Assembly: GCA_025399215.1 (NCBI GenBank)
Contig: MU621122.1
Location: forward strand, 1 to 64,000
DNA length: 64,000 bases
Direction: 5' to 3'
Source: Globomyces pollinis-pini
Taxonomy: Eukaryota; Chytridiomycota; Chytridiomycetes; Rhizophydiales; Globomycetaceae
The position numbers and the translations under genes are program-made. The notes beneath the pieces were generated by a model. That model did no database searches. It saw only the letters and a program-made list of their open reading frames with translations, and was not told where the DNA came from. This document shows, piece after piece, positions 1 through 11,708 of this stretch (its first letter is position 1; each line of letters begins with the position of its first letter).

Positions 1-1681
1 CATCAGGTGTGATTTTATCTGAATATGAATCTACTCAACTTGGAATTGAAGCATTGAAGAAAGAGTATCAATTATCACCAAGTGATTATGTGGTGACACA
101 GAGTTACAAGGATACGAGTGGGATTGTTCATATCTATGGGTTACAAACGGTTGATCAGATCCGCGTAGATAATAGTCATTTTTCCATCCATGTTCTGAAT
201 GATAAGGTGATTTCGGTGACGAGTACATTTAAAGGAAGTCAATTGGTGAAACGAAATGCTGTTGTTAAACGGGACATTAGTATTACAGCTGAAGAAGCTG
301 TGAAGATTGCAGTGGACAAGTATGGAATTCCAATTCACGGATCTATCAAAACAGCCTATATTCAACTTCCAAATGGCAGTCTTGCTTTTGCCTATCAATT
401 TCAATTGAAAAGTACCACAGATGGAAGCTGGGTTCAGGTTTCTATTGATGCGTCTACTGGGCAAGTTTTACAATTGGTTGATTTTGTAAACAAATCTGCT
501 TTTAGAAGTTTATTGATGCCTAAAACAAATCCAAAAAGCTCATTTACTTTAAATAGAAATCCAGAAGATCTCACAACATCAATCAATGGGTGGAATAACG
601 ATGGAATAAAGTATACAACTACCAGAGGAAACAATGTCGTTTCTTTGTACAATAACAATTTATTGAAACAATCTGGACCTGATTTAACTTTCGATTACTA
701 TTTTGATCCTCTTAAATCAGCTACTGATATTGGAAATTTGAAAGCTGCAATGGTTAATTCGTTTTACGGTAATCATCAAAGAATTAAATAATAGTGGCCA
801 ACTACGTTCATGATATTTCATACCAATATGGATTTACTGAGGCTGCTGGTAATTTCCAGCAAAACAACTTTGGAAAAGGTGGAAATGCTAATGACCCGGT
901 GCAAATCTTAAATCTGGCCAATGGAAAGAACAATGCTCAATTTGCAACACCACCTGATGGTCAACCAGGTGTAATGAGTATGTTTGAATTTGATGTGACA
1001 ACTCCAACCAGAAATGGTGCCTTTGAAAACACAATCGTTATACACGAGTATGTTCATGGAATAACGAATCGTATGACTGGTGGATCTCGTCAAGCAAATT
1101 GCCTTCAAACGTTAGAATCCGGTGGTATGGGAGAGGGATGGAGTGATACTGTAGCTATGTTTTTATCGCGAACGTCAAGAGATACAAGAAGTACAGACTT
1201 TGTGCTTGGTGATTATGTCTTGAACAATCTTTTGGGTGTAAGAGAAAAAGCTTATAGCACTAATATGAACATCAATCCGTTAACTTGTAAATAATAGTTG
1301 AAGCTAAGAGTAGATGCATCTTTGAATAACATGAATCAAGTTCATCGAATCGGGACAGTTTGGGCAACGATGTTGAATGAAGTGTATTGGAATATAGTGG
1401 AGGCATTCGGATTCTCAGCAAAGTGGAGTGATGCTACTCAAAGAATCGGAAATATTATGATTCTCCAAAATGTAATTACAGGGTTGAGTTTGCAACCTTG
1501 TAATCCAACATTTTTGACTGCCAGGGACGCGATACTAAAAGCAGATGAATTGAACTATAATTCAAAAAATAAGTGTTTGATTTGGCAAGGATTTGCGAAA
1601 CGAGGTCTTGGAGTAAATGCAAAGAAAACATTCTCATGGACCTTTGAGGAAAACTATGAGATTCCAGATGAATGTAAATAA
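1..1681 (+). CDS. Fungalysin-type M36 metalloendopeptidase (5' partial)
   Basis: Secreted zinc metalloprotease of the fungalysin (M36) family, made as a proenzyme that degrades extracellular protein. The 5' end lies outside the window; the frame is open from base 3. The first exon encodes an FTP/PepSY-type propeptide, followed by the catalytic domain. The zinc site is visible: HEYVH, followed by NRM and the third-ligand region GGMGEGWSD. The C-terminus ends after the family block GFAKRGLGVNA. Two tiny introns, 769-794 (26 nt, phase 1) and 1287-1313 (27 nt, phase 1), remove the apparent stops; splicing restores SFYVANYVHD and NPLTYASLNNMNQ, as expected for the family. The stops are therefore intronic and the gene looks functional. 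Family assignment is very secure; the substrate is not known. Confidence 0.93.
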
Positions 1682-2458
1682 AGCAAAGATTCTTGTAAAT
1701 TGGAATAATTGTTTGCGTTCAGTAGTAATGAATATTCGTGTTTAAAAAATATTATTGAGGTAAAGAATACACAACTGTGTATTTAAGCGATTGATGAAGA
1801 AGGGATTTGATTGTTTGTGTGATAGTAAACGATTGAAGAGTCAGGACTAACGATAGCCCAGACAGTCTCTGGCCTATTCCATCTATGATTTAGAATTCAA
1901 TGTTTACGAGTGGAAGGACAAAGAAGCTGAATAAGGTACTGGTAATATATGATAAACCTTCCCTTTAGAATCTGATGCTACCAATAGAATACCCACACGG
2001 GACACAGTCATGTACAAGCAAGAGCGCAACTAGAGTCAGACACCAGTCTTACATGCTGAATCACAAGCAAATAGTCTGAGTCTGTAGCATATTGCTCACT
2101 ATTCTCAAATTCCATTCCTGCTTCTTTCAATTGTCAAAGAGTGTGGCTTTTTTCAAATCCTGTAAATTTTCTGAAAAGAACTTCACATTACTACCACAAG
2201 GTATGCACCCAGTCTATCACTACCTACTCCTGATTCATATCAATACTCAACATATCTTTAATCGTAATCTATTCTAATTATTGTCCAATGGATGGATGGA
2301 TGGATTTCCTATCACTATACTTTACCTGGAAATATTTATTCAACCTTTCTTCACTTTATACTAACTGAAAAATCGAGTCTCATTTATTTCCCTTTTATAT
2401 TCTATAATTTCTAACTATTAAATTCCATATTTTGCGACTTTACTAATTTCCCCAACAG
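1682..2458. other. Intergenic, no gene seen
   Basis: About 780 nt between the fungalysin stop and the eS7 start. A 61-codon ORF at 2092-2277 has no recognisable content. A short GGAT repeat lies near 2289-2304. The bases just before the eS7 ATG read CAACAG, so a 5'-UTR intron ending at the start codon is possible. Confidence 0.5.
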
Positions 2459-3075
2459 ATGAGCGCTCGCACAAAGATCATTAAACCTGCCGGTGTCCAA
2501 CCTGATGAATTGGAACTTCAACTCGCTCAAAACATTTTTGATTTGGAACACAATGTTGCTGAACTCAAATCTGATCTCCGTGGACTTCAATTCACCTCTG
2601 CCAAGGAAGTAATTGCAAATTGTAATAACTGACTCTTTAGATTGATATCGGTCATGGACGCAAAGCTATCATCATCTTCGTCCCTGTCCCACTCTTGAAA
2701 TCTTTCCACAAAGTTCAAACCCGTCTCGTCCGTGAACTTGAAAAGAAATTCTCTGACCGTCATGTTCTCCTTGTCGCTCAACGTCGTATCCTTCGTCGTC
2801 CTTCCCACAAATCCCGTGTTCAACAAAAACGTCCACGTTCCCGTACTTTGACTTCTGTCCATGAACAATTACTCGAAGATATGGTATATCCAACTGAAAT
2901 CGTTGGTAAGCGTACCAAGGTTAAAGTTGATGGTTCCAAGACCATCAAGGTTTTCCTTGACCGTAAAGACCACACTTCCCTTGAATACAAACTTGATACT
3001 TTCACCTCTGCTTACAAGAAGTTAACTGGAAAGGATGTTGTATTCGAGTTCCCTGTTGCTTCTTCACAAGAATAA
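2459..3075 (+). CDS. RPS7: 40S ribosomal protein eS7 (RPS7)
   Basis: Small-subunit ribosomal protein eS7. Two exons, 2459-2608 and 2641-3075, with one 32-nt phase-0 intron (2609-2640) carrying a TAATAACTGAC branch-like stretch. The product is 194 residues, the usual length. Recognisable family blocks include MSARTKI at the N-terminus, [18 protein letters not shown] and the C-terminal [11 protein letters not shown]. Codon choice is more C-ending than in neighbouring genes (many GTC, CGT, CTC, AAG), which is typical of highly expressed genes. The start is the only ATG giving the full conserved N-terminus. Confidence 0.97.
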
Positions 3076-3506
3076 ATATGCATAGTGCTCCACTTATTGA
3101 AATGTTTGTGCATTTATATTTTATATATCTCAAAGTAAGAGTAACGGTTTTAAAATACACACAGTCAAATACATTAGTCTCAAAGTTAGATAGTATTATG
3201 CCACACTTTAACTAAATATTTTAAGATACCGAAGTAAATACGATGTAGATTTTGCAATAGTTAGCCTGTCTAATGGAAAATAAACCCAGAATTTTATTTG
3301 AATAATCCACCTGAATGGTTAATTTTCTAATAGAAAAATAGGCACTATTTCAAATATTCCGGTTTTAACAACCCGAAATATCGAATAAAGACATGAAGAG
3401 TTGATCAGGGATGTTCCAAATCTTCAATAGAAAGATTTCAACTCGATCAAATGGAAAAATAGATTAACGAATAAATAATGTAGAACGCGACTTAACAACA
3501 AAGATA
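3076..3506. other. Intergenic upstream of the first ABCG gene
   Basis: About 430 AT-rich nt containing the eS7 3' end and the first ABCG upstream region. I see no gene or clear element. Confidence 0.5.
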
Positions 3507-5407
3507 ATGGAAAAGAACGAAACCTCAATTTTAATCCCATCTGAATCCACCAAAGCCAAAGTTTTTTCATGGGATGGTGTCAGTTTAGCTATCATGCAAG
3601 GAAAAGAGCGGAAAGTATTGTTGAATAATGTATCGGGTAAAATTCAAGCCGGCCAAGTTATTGCTATCATGGGTGGATCTGGAGCTGGGAAATCAACGTT
3701 ATTGAATACTTTGGCTGGTCGTATTGGACCGGGTGAACTATCCGGTAATATTTTGGTGGATGGTAAACCGAGAAATCCTTCCACCTGGACTCGTCAGGTA
3801 AAAAGACGTTTTACTAATGGTTTAGTGTGCTTATGTAGAACAAGATGATATTCTATTCAAGAATCTAACTGTTTTTGAAACGCTCATGTATTCCGCTAGA
3901 CTTCGATTATCAAGATCTATTCCAATAACGGAGAAGAGAGCATTGGTTGATAAAGTGATTGCTCAATTGGGATTGGAAGGATGTCGAAATACACGAATTG
4001 GTGACGAAATGAACCGAGGTATTTCTGGTGGGGAACGTAAACGAGTTTCTATTGGTGTTGAACTAGTGACTGATCCTAATATTCTTTTCTTGGATGAACC
4101 TACATCAGGACTTGACGCCTTTAATGCATTCAACGCGATGGAAAGTATCCAAAAGATGGCCAAAGAAACCAACAAGATTGTATTGATGACTATACACCAA
4201 CCGCGTACCGATATATTGAATCTGTTTGATAAAATTATATTGCTGAGCGCGGGGCAATGTCTTTGGTTTGGTCCAATCGATGGTAAGTTCAAATTTTCGT
4301 TGACCAAATAGATGCTATCAAACATTTTGATTCGTTGGGATATTCATTACCACCAAAAACAAATCCAACCGATTATTTTTTGGATATCATAACTCTTGAT
4401 CAGCGAAATGATAAAGTTCGGGATGAATCCAAAGCCAGAATTGCATTATTTCATGAGGCATATACCAAAATTCAGATTCCACTTGATATACAGATTAGTA
4501 CCGATACTGAAACAAAGAGTCGTTGCGTAGATTGGCCATCTTCATGGATTGGAGAGTTTGTTACTCTTTTACATCGTAACATGGTCAATGTTGTTCGAGA
4601 CAAGGCAATTATTTTCGCAACTATCGGCCAAGGTAGTTTAAATCTGCTGATCATTTAGCGATATTTGTATCTCTGATTGTTTGCTTATTGTATGGAAGAG
4701 TAACTAATGATTTTGGTGGTGTTCAAAATCGTGTTGGTGTATTCTTCTTTTTAACTTTGAACTTGACATTTTCTGTAGTAATGCCATCTATTAATGAATT
4801 CCCAAATACGAAAAAGCAGATTCGGCGTGAACGGGCTGCAGGTTCATACCGACCATCATCTGCCTTTCTTGCCAAAGTGGCATCCACGTATCCAACTCTT
4901 TACCTTGGAAACACTTTGATGGCTATTCCAATCTATTTTATCGTAGGGTTATCCACTACTCCCACTCAATTTTTTACATTCATGTTGATTATTTATCTCC
5001 AATCTTTTGTAGCAAATAACTTTGGGTTATTAATTTCATCAGCAGTTCCATCTGTTCAAGTCGGTCAAATCATCACACCATTATGTTTACTCATATTTAT
5101 GCTTTTTGGTGGTGTATTACTTAATATTGATAAAGTTCCGGAATTTCTTCGATGGATTCAATACATTTCCATGATCACCTATACTACCAAAGCCTTAAAC
5201 CAAAATGAATTTAATGGAATGAAATTCGATTGTGTCCCTGGGATACCATGTTATAAAACTGGTGAAGATGTTATCAAAGCCTTTGCGTATGAAAATCCAG
5301 GATTATGGAATTGTATTATCATCAATTTTGCTATTGGTCTTTTTTTCATGATTGTCGCTCTTTTTGTATTTGCACGTACCAGTGCTCCTTTGATGAGACT
5401 GAAATAA
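3507..5407 (+). CDS. ABCG-type half-size ABC transporter, copy 1
   Basis: Membrane exporter of the ABCG (white/ABCG2-like) half-transporter class: N-terminal ATPase domain, then six membrane helices, working as a dimer. Exons are 3507-3797, 3826-4282, 4312-4632 and 4659-5407, separated by introns of 28, 29 and 26 nt; the spliced product is 605 residues. Visible motifs are Walker A GGSGAGKST, signature ISGGERKRVS, Walker B ILFLDEPTSGLDA and the switch HQP. The first intron has a perfect TACTAAT branch site. A tandem paralogue lies 578 bp downstream, and from about 3660 to 4330 the two genes are almost identical, introns included, while the flanks diverge. Substrate cannot be inferred. Confidence 0.94.
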
Positions 5408-5985
5408 CTCCTTTGGTTAATAAAACGATTCTTTTTTGTCAAAGTACTTATTGCATCCGTCATATTGTGATTTATTCGTAAGGCTGACTAAAATCAAAGT
5501 ACAGCTCTGTAGAACGAATTGATTTGAGCCTCCTAACGTGTTTTTTCATAAAAACTTGTCATGAAACCATTTGGACAGCTGTTATCAGATCTAATTGAAT
5601 GTCTATAGCATACGATGCAGAACACAAGTAGTATCTCTTACCATGAATTTCTCAGTTCATAATTTAATCATAATGAAGAATCATGATTTGTGTCAGATAC
5701 AAATTATCCACATGTCGATCGTTTCAAGAAAACGGGCCGAAAATGGGGTAAATTATCCAACATTGACAATAGAATTCTATGGAAACTATCAATCAATTCA
5801 TTTGGGAACTATAATTCCATATTCAGGATCATCATTTTAAATCCGGAACTGGAATAAATCACTACGGATTTCCATGATTGTTATTGATCGATTTTGAAGT
5901 ACAAAATGGATACTTACTCCACAATAACGGAAAAACTCTCAAGTATTTAAAGTGAGACAAGAAATGATAATCAGAAAACCATATA
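5408..5985. other. Intergenic between the ABCG paralogues
   Basis: About 580 nt. An 81-codon ORF (5595-5840) shows no recognisable protein and is probably chance. No repeat or transposon end seen. Confidence 0.5.
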
Positions 5986-7893
5986 ATGTCAAAAGACGAG
6001 ACAATTATAAGTATCGCTAATCAACCAACTTCATTTGTTTGGTCAAATGTTAACTACTCGGTTCCAGTAAATAAACAGAGTAAACAATTACTGAAGGATG
6101 TTTCTGGACAAGTCAAGGCTGGTGAGGTGATTGCTATCATGGGTGGATCTGGAGCTGGGAAATCAACGTTATTGAATACTTTGGCTGGTCGTATTGGACC
6201 GGGTGAATTATCCGGTAATATTTTGGTGGATGGTAAACCGAGAAATCCTTCCACCTGGACTCGTCAGGTAAAAAGACGTTTTACTAATGGTTTAGTGTGC
6301 TTATGTAGAACAAGATGATATTCTATTCAAGAATCTAACTGTTTTTGAAACGCTCATGTATTCCGCTAGACTTCGGTTATCAAGATCTATTCCAATAACG
6401 GAGAAGAAAGCATTGGTTGATAAAGTGATTGCTCAATTGGGATTGGAAGGATGTCGAAATACACGAATTGGTGACGAAAGTAATCGAGGTATTTCAGGTG
6501 GGGAACGTAAACGAGTTTCTATTGGTGTTGAACTAGTGACTGATCCGAACATTCTTTTCTTGGATGAACCTACATCAGGACTTGACGCCTTTAATGCATT
6601 CAACGCCATGGAAAGTATTCAAAAGATGGCCAAAGAAACCAACAAGATTGTATTGATGACTATTCACCAACCGCGTACCGATATATTGAATCTGTTTGAT
6701 AAAATAATATTGCTGAGCGCGGGAGAATGTCTCTGGTTTGGTCCAATTGATGGTAAGTCCAGCTTGGAATTAATGAAATCTAGATGCCATACAACATTTT
6801 GATTCGTTGGGATATTCATTACCACCCAAAACAAATCCAACGGATTATTTTTTGGATATCATTACACCCGATCAACGAAGTGAAGAATTGAAAAAATCTT
6901 CCCTCGAAAGAATTAAAAAGTTTTCTAAAGAATTCAAGGCCATAGAATCTAAATCATCAATTGAAAAACCTTCTTCCATCAATGGATCTTTGTTAGACTT
7001 GGTTAAAGTAGATTGGCCATCCAGTTGGATAATGGAATTTTTTACACTTTTGAATCGTAATATGATCAATGTGTTTAGAGATAAAATGATTATTGGGGCC
7101 GCCTTAGGACAAGGTAAAGTTATATTATGTCTCAAATTTAGCTTTCTTTGTCGCCTTGATTATTTGTATGTTGTATTGGCAAGTTACCAATGATATTGGT
7201 GGAGTTCAAAATCGTGTTGGTGTCTTTTTCTTTTTGGCAATTAATTTGACGTTCTCTGTAGTAATGCCATCTATCAATGAATTTCCTGATACGAAAAAAC
7301 AGATTAAACGGGAACGCGCTGCTGGATCTTATCGACCTTCATCTGCTTTCTTGGCAAAAGTTGTATCCACATGGCCATTGATTATAATTGGAAATACATT
7401 GATGGCCATCCCTGTATATTGGCTTGTTGGCCTTTCAGCAACTGTACAACAGTTTTTCACATATATGCTTATTGTATATGTACACGTATTCACTGCTAAC
7501 AATTTTGGACTGATGATTGGTTCCGCCGTCCCATCTGCCCAAGTTGGACTTATTGTTACTCCTCTATTTTTGCTGATTTTTATGCTATTTGGTGGATTGC
7601 TACTAAACATTGACAAAATTCCAAGTTTCTTACGATGGCTTCAATACACATCAATGATTACGTATACCAACAAAGCTTTAGCACAAAATGAATTCAGCGA
7701 AACGTTAAAGTTTACCTGTGAACCTGGTCAACCGTGTTATAGTTCTGGACCTGATGTTGTCAAAGCGTACTCATTGAACACTCCAAGCTTGTGGGAATGT
7801 ATTGGTATTAATGCTTCTATGGGATTGCTGTTCATGATAATTGGTTTAGTGATGTTTTCAAGAACTAGTCGACCATTGTTAAGGCTTAAGTAA
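5986..7893 (+). CDS. ABCG-type half-size ABC transporter, copy 2
   Basis: Second tandem ABCG half-transporter, 606 residues. Exons are 5986-6267, 6296-6752, 6784-7113 and 7142-7893, with introns of 28, 31 and 28 nt at exactly the same positions and phases as copy 1. It has the same Walker A, signature and Walker B motifs. The linker after the ATPase domain (around 6870-7000) and the membrane domain differ clearly from copy 1, so the pair may differ in substrate or regulation. The first intron is identical base for base to that of copy 1, which points to recent gene conversion of the ATPase-coding part. Confidence 0.94.
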
Positions 7894-8675
7894 TTCTACA
7901 ATTCACTGTATCTAATAAATCCTTATCTTCGTAATTTTGAACTTTCTAGTTGAAAGATGTAGGATGATAATATTCAAAACTTTAGATTAATATAATGATT
8001 GATGGTTTATTCTCGTTAAACTAAATCGTATAACGATAATGCCATGATTCTAGAAGATTGAGTTTCTACAATCATTAAAACAAGTTTGATAATGCAATTC
8101 AAATGAACAGTAACGACGACATTGCAATTCACTAACACGCGGACGGGATCCATACATAGTTGAATAAACGTAACCAAATAACAACATAATGTTTAAATTC
8201 ATAAAAGGTTGATTCTTTTTGCTTGATTAAATGTGTATCTGTATGTGTACAAGTTTTGCCACCGTTGTTTTGTTGGCATTTATTGGCCGTTTTTTTTTTC
8301 CACTAACTAGAAATGCCCTGTTTCAGAAGTTTAGTGAGTGCGCACTTAGTCACCAACAGGTGTTGGTCCCATTTGTAGAAATTGGTCTTGGTTGGCTATA
8401 TTAAGATATTGAAGGTAGAGAATTTGGGAACTATGGATTCAATCGTTGGAATCTGTTTCTATCGTTCTGATTAGTATTCATAACTGATCAAACATACATA
8501 AAGAATTGTATATCTTCTGTTAGATGAGTGAGTCTATTTACCAGATTCCAAATTAAGTTCATCAATACCTGTTGACTGATCTGTTGTTATTTTTCACAAG
8601 AAGTAGAATAGAGTTTAACGATACAATGTATGAATTAAATACGAATATATTAATAAAATGGGTAACAACAAAAGA
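7894..8675. other. Intergenic, no gene seen
   Basis: About 780 nt between the ABCG copy 2 stop and the 3' end of the small secreted peptide gene. AT-rich, with no coding signal I can support. Confidence 0.5.
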
Positions 8676-8831
8676 TTAAAAATGGGAAGCTTTACAATCA
8701 GCAAAACAATTCTGTAAATCCGGAAACTGTTTACAATAACTGGAACAAAGTTCATCATTGATTGTTGGGATATGGACTGGAGCTGTAGACACGCATAGCA
8801 TCAAGAAAACTGTAGAAAGCACAAACTTCAT
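8676..8831 (-). CDS. Small secreted cysteine peptide (hypothetical)
   Basis: A 51-residue product if read from the ATG at 8831. It has a hydrophobic signal peptide (about residues 1-16, KFVLSTVFLMLCVST), then a short mature part with four cysteines in the pattern C-x3-C-x9-C-x3-C. An upstream in-frame ATG at 8858 exists, but a TATATAAA element on the minus strand lies only about 10 bases before it, which favours the internal start and puts the signal peptide at the N-terminus. No family recognised. Size and layout fit a secreted effector-like or signalling peptide, but that is inference from form only. Confidence 0.5.
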   Translation of the reverse strand: MKFVLSTVFLMLCVSTAPVHIPTINDELCSSYCKQFPDLQNCFADCKASHF

Positions 8832-8860
8832 TATCGATTGATTTGGTAAAAAATTCATTT

Positions 8861-8871
8861 GGTTTATATAG
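8861..8871 (-). promoter_or_regulatory. TATA-like element of the small secreted peptide gene
   Basis: On the minus strand the sequence reads CTATATAAACC about 35 bases upstream of the favoured ATG at 8831. It is placed where a TATA box would allow initiation before that ATG but not before the longer ORF start at 8858. Confidence 0.35.
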
Positions 8872-9369
8872 AAAAATCACATGCGGCGAATCAGTGCCAA
8901 ATCGGGGTCCACAAAGCCAAACGTTGTTACGTCAACAAAAAAGACCAGTTGCCACGATGATTCAATATCTTAAGGCTATGCGCTAATGCACGCGAGCATT
9001 GAACAGCTGAAATTGCTTATTATAATCCTGCTTTACAGGTTTGAAAAAGTTTGTATAACCACCAAATTATTTATCCACGTTTTGAATGGTGTAACGGTGC
9101 TGACATAATCTGTCAATGGATGGGACCTTGGATTAATTGACCAGTATATGCAATGTTACTGATAGTTTATTCGATGCTGAAACGCTAACCAACAAAGCAT
9201 ATTCAATGTGCTGCTTTTGGGGGGTTGTGTACTTACTACACTGGTAACACACAAACAAAAAAAAACTAAAAGCAATAAGCAGCAATACACACACGTCTTT
9301 TAGCGTGATCAAGGAGAAGTAATTTCAAAAAATGGACCATTAAACAGCCGTAAATTTATCTAAATTTAC
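8872..9369. other. Intergenic, no gene seen
   Basis: About 500 nt between the upstream side of the small peptide gene and the 3' end of the ODAD4-like gene. It contains an A-rich tract with CACAC near 9250-9292. No coding signal supported. Confidence 0.5.
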
Positions 9370-10532
9370 TTATTTACTTTCTACCAATCCCACATCCGAC
9401 TTGATGTTTGGTAGCACAGGTTTGACTTTCCCTCTGGTTAGGCGAGGAATGATAACAGGTTCCTTGGGTCTTGCATATAATGGTAGCTGTTGCCTCCAGA
9501 AGCCAACTCGTGTTCGTAAGTATTGCAATCCATTATTGACTAAATGTGTCACCTTTTCATCTGGGAAATCAACAAAATCTTTATCACGTAGTAAATCCTG
9601 ATGGTTATTAAATAGATAAATTGCCTGAAGGTATATTTTATCTTCGTGCAATTCCTAATATCAATCATACGTATTTTTACTTCCAGCAGTTTGCCTTCCA
9701 TCATATTGGATAATTTTGCAGGTGTATAATATGGCCTTCTTTCCTCTGGTGCCTTTTCTCGATCTTCTTTTTGTTCTCCATTTGCTAGTATCAATTTCCG
9801 AAGTCGATTTGGCACATGAATCTTGATTTTTTTCGGATCTCCTATTGAATTGTTGATTGCCTCTCTCGATTTTAATATTCCAACCCTTTTTCTTAGTCAC
9901 CATTCGGATACCTTTGAATATTAAAGCAATCTTCGCATTTTACCTATTGGTTATAATTAACACTTAATCTTCCCAACCTTGGTATTAATCAGAATAATTA
10001 TACAGACTAACCTAAAGAATTGTTAGCTAGATTAAGTGTACCTGAAAGTTTGTCAAAATTTAGTTGATAAATACCTGAACTCATATAATTCTGGTCGAAG
10101 TTTGTTTCCACGATGGAAATATAATAATGCTAATTCAAAATCCCCTTCTGCATAAAGCGCTTCTGCTTTCTACAACATTAAACATACAATCTGATACCAA
10201 GTAAATGCCTTTGTAATAATTTGGATCTTCTTTCAATGAAGTATTCGCGTCTTGTAGTGCATGTCTAAAGTTAGAATGTTCTGTTAGTTTTAAGGTGTAG
10301 TTTAAAAATTGTTTCGATACGCGGTTGTGGAATACCTTGCTGCACCAATTTGAATGTAGCATCTAGCTCGACAAACTAAGCAATGCTTATCAGTTGGTCT
10401 GATTTCAATTGCTTTTGTATATATTTGTATTGCTTCACCAAATGCACCTTTTTGTAATAACAAATCACCTTCAGCAGATAAGCTTTGAAAAGTTGCGATG
10501 AGAGTTTCTGGATTGATGACTTCTTCGTCCAT
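9370..10532 (-). CDS. ODAD4/TTC25-like outer dynein arm docking protein, short form
   Basis: TPR protein matching the N-terminal half of ODAD4 (TTC25), which docks outer dynein arms on the axoneme. Exons run 10532-10336, 10264-10198, 10169-10075, 9885-9681 and 9654-9370 (introns 71, 28, 189 and 26 nt), giving 282 residues. TPR repeats occupy about residues 10-115 (GDLLLQKGAFGEAIQIYTKA, then KAEALYAEGDFELALLYFHR). They are followed by the family block REAINNSIGDPKKIK and, near residue 240, FWRQQLPLYAR. Animal homologues are over 600 residues with further C-terminal TPRs; here the protein ends about 30 residues after YAR, and I see no continuation downstream. It implies motile cilia or flagella in this organism. 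Exon joins were chosen because they restore the family sequence exactly. Confidence 0.85.
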
Positions 10533-10883
10533 TTGAAATATAAAATAGAAAGAGTGAGTGCTAGATTAGAATGATGAATGAAAGTTTGTTTATTAGTAAA
10601 CATTAAGATTAACAATGGAACATTGTTCCACTCATTGAACTCTCTACAATCAACCCAACTTTTTTATAAACAACATACTAGTTTTAATACTAGATATTTA
10701 CCAAATATTATACAAGCTTTGTCTCTATGACCCCACAACTAATAAATTCCAACCCAAATTCTTCTACTTTCGGCATTTTGGGTTCTTTCTTTCTCTCATC
10801 GCTTATGATTAAAATCAGGTAGAAAGATCAAGTTCAATTCAATTATTTGTAAAGTGGATAATTTTTTTTACAATTCAATCAAA
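10533..10883. promoter_or_regulatory. Shared divergent upstream region
   Basis: About 350 nt between the divergent start codons of the ODAD4-like gene (minus) and the TMEM242-like gene (plus). AT-rich; no specific element identified. Confidence 0.35.
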
Positions 10884-11444
10884 ATGGAAGATAATGTACA
10901 AAGTTACAAGGATTACATACACGAAAACAAGAGAATGATAGGATCCAGTCTATTTGTTGTTGGTAAGAGCATTCTTCCTTAATCCTAGGTGCTGCTTCAA
11001 CTTGTTTTTCAATTTGGAAAAGAACTAGAGGAACAACGGATTTAGGACTCAGTGCTTTGGAAAATACTCCTGGAATTCAAGGAAATCCAAAGTTTGTTGC
11101 TAGAGCTTGGGCTATGCGAGCTTTTGGAATCGCAACCAGTATAGTGGGTGTTACAACAATTGCTGGTGTTTATTCAATTGCATATTTTATGGATGTGAAA
11201 ACAGTATGTTAATTATATCATTAATACTATTCAGTTCCCTGAATTTGTTGTCAAAACTAGAAATGGTCTACATGAAAGATTTCCATTCCTAAGGTCTTCA
11301 CATGATCCCAACCTTGATGATTCAGATGAATTTATGAGGGAATGGAATAAAGATGCCGATAAAGAATATGAAGAAACACCTTTTGCAGAGAATACCGGAC
11401 AGGTGGTTAAAAAGGTCTTTGGAATTGGAGGTTTCTTTAAATAA
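10884..11444 (+). CDS. TMEM242-like mitochondrial membrane protein
   Basis: Small membrane protein resembling TMEM242, an inner-mitochondrial-membrane factor that in animals helps assemble ATP synthase and complex I. Exons are 10884-10962, 10989-11203 and 11235-11444 (introns 26 and 31 nt); the product is 186 residues. Two hydrophobic helices are visible, about residues 20-38 and 79-97. The region between them contains the RAWAMRAFGIAT-like stretch that corresponds to the LALRALGWGS region of the family. The C-terminus ends in VFGIGGFFK. Assignment rests on overall layout and this middle block, so it is good but not certain. Confidence 0.7.
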
Positions 11445-11708
11445 AATATTTGTCTAATATCAATATTTGGCTCTGATAATCATTTACTTCACGGTAATTT
11501 TCATGCACAATGGATTCACGTTAATTTCATTCATAAAAACATAGTATCCTAAATCTACAGTACATTGGGGTTACAATGACATCATTAAAACGGAGTTATT
11601 TTGAAATCCGATCCAAAAGCCAAGGAGGCGGCATTGATATCCGTTAGTTGGGAACTTATGGCGTCGTAATATAAATATGACGGACCATCATTACGAATAT
11701 AGAAATCG

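Noticed and set aside
9..1681. Fungalysin as a pseudogene with two nonsense mutations
   Set aside because: Removing 26- and 27-nt GT...AG segments restores the conserved family sequence on both sides, so the stops are in introns.
2092..2277. 61-codon ORF between fungalysin and eS7
   Set aside because: Low-complexity hydrophobic reading with no family, no splice continuation and no promoter sign.
5595..5840. 81-codon ORF between the ABCG genes
   Set aside because: No recognisable content and no spliced continuation; length is expected by chance in AT-rich DNA.
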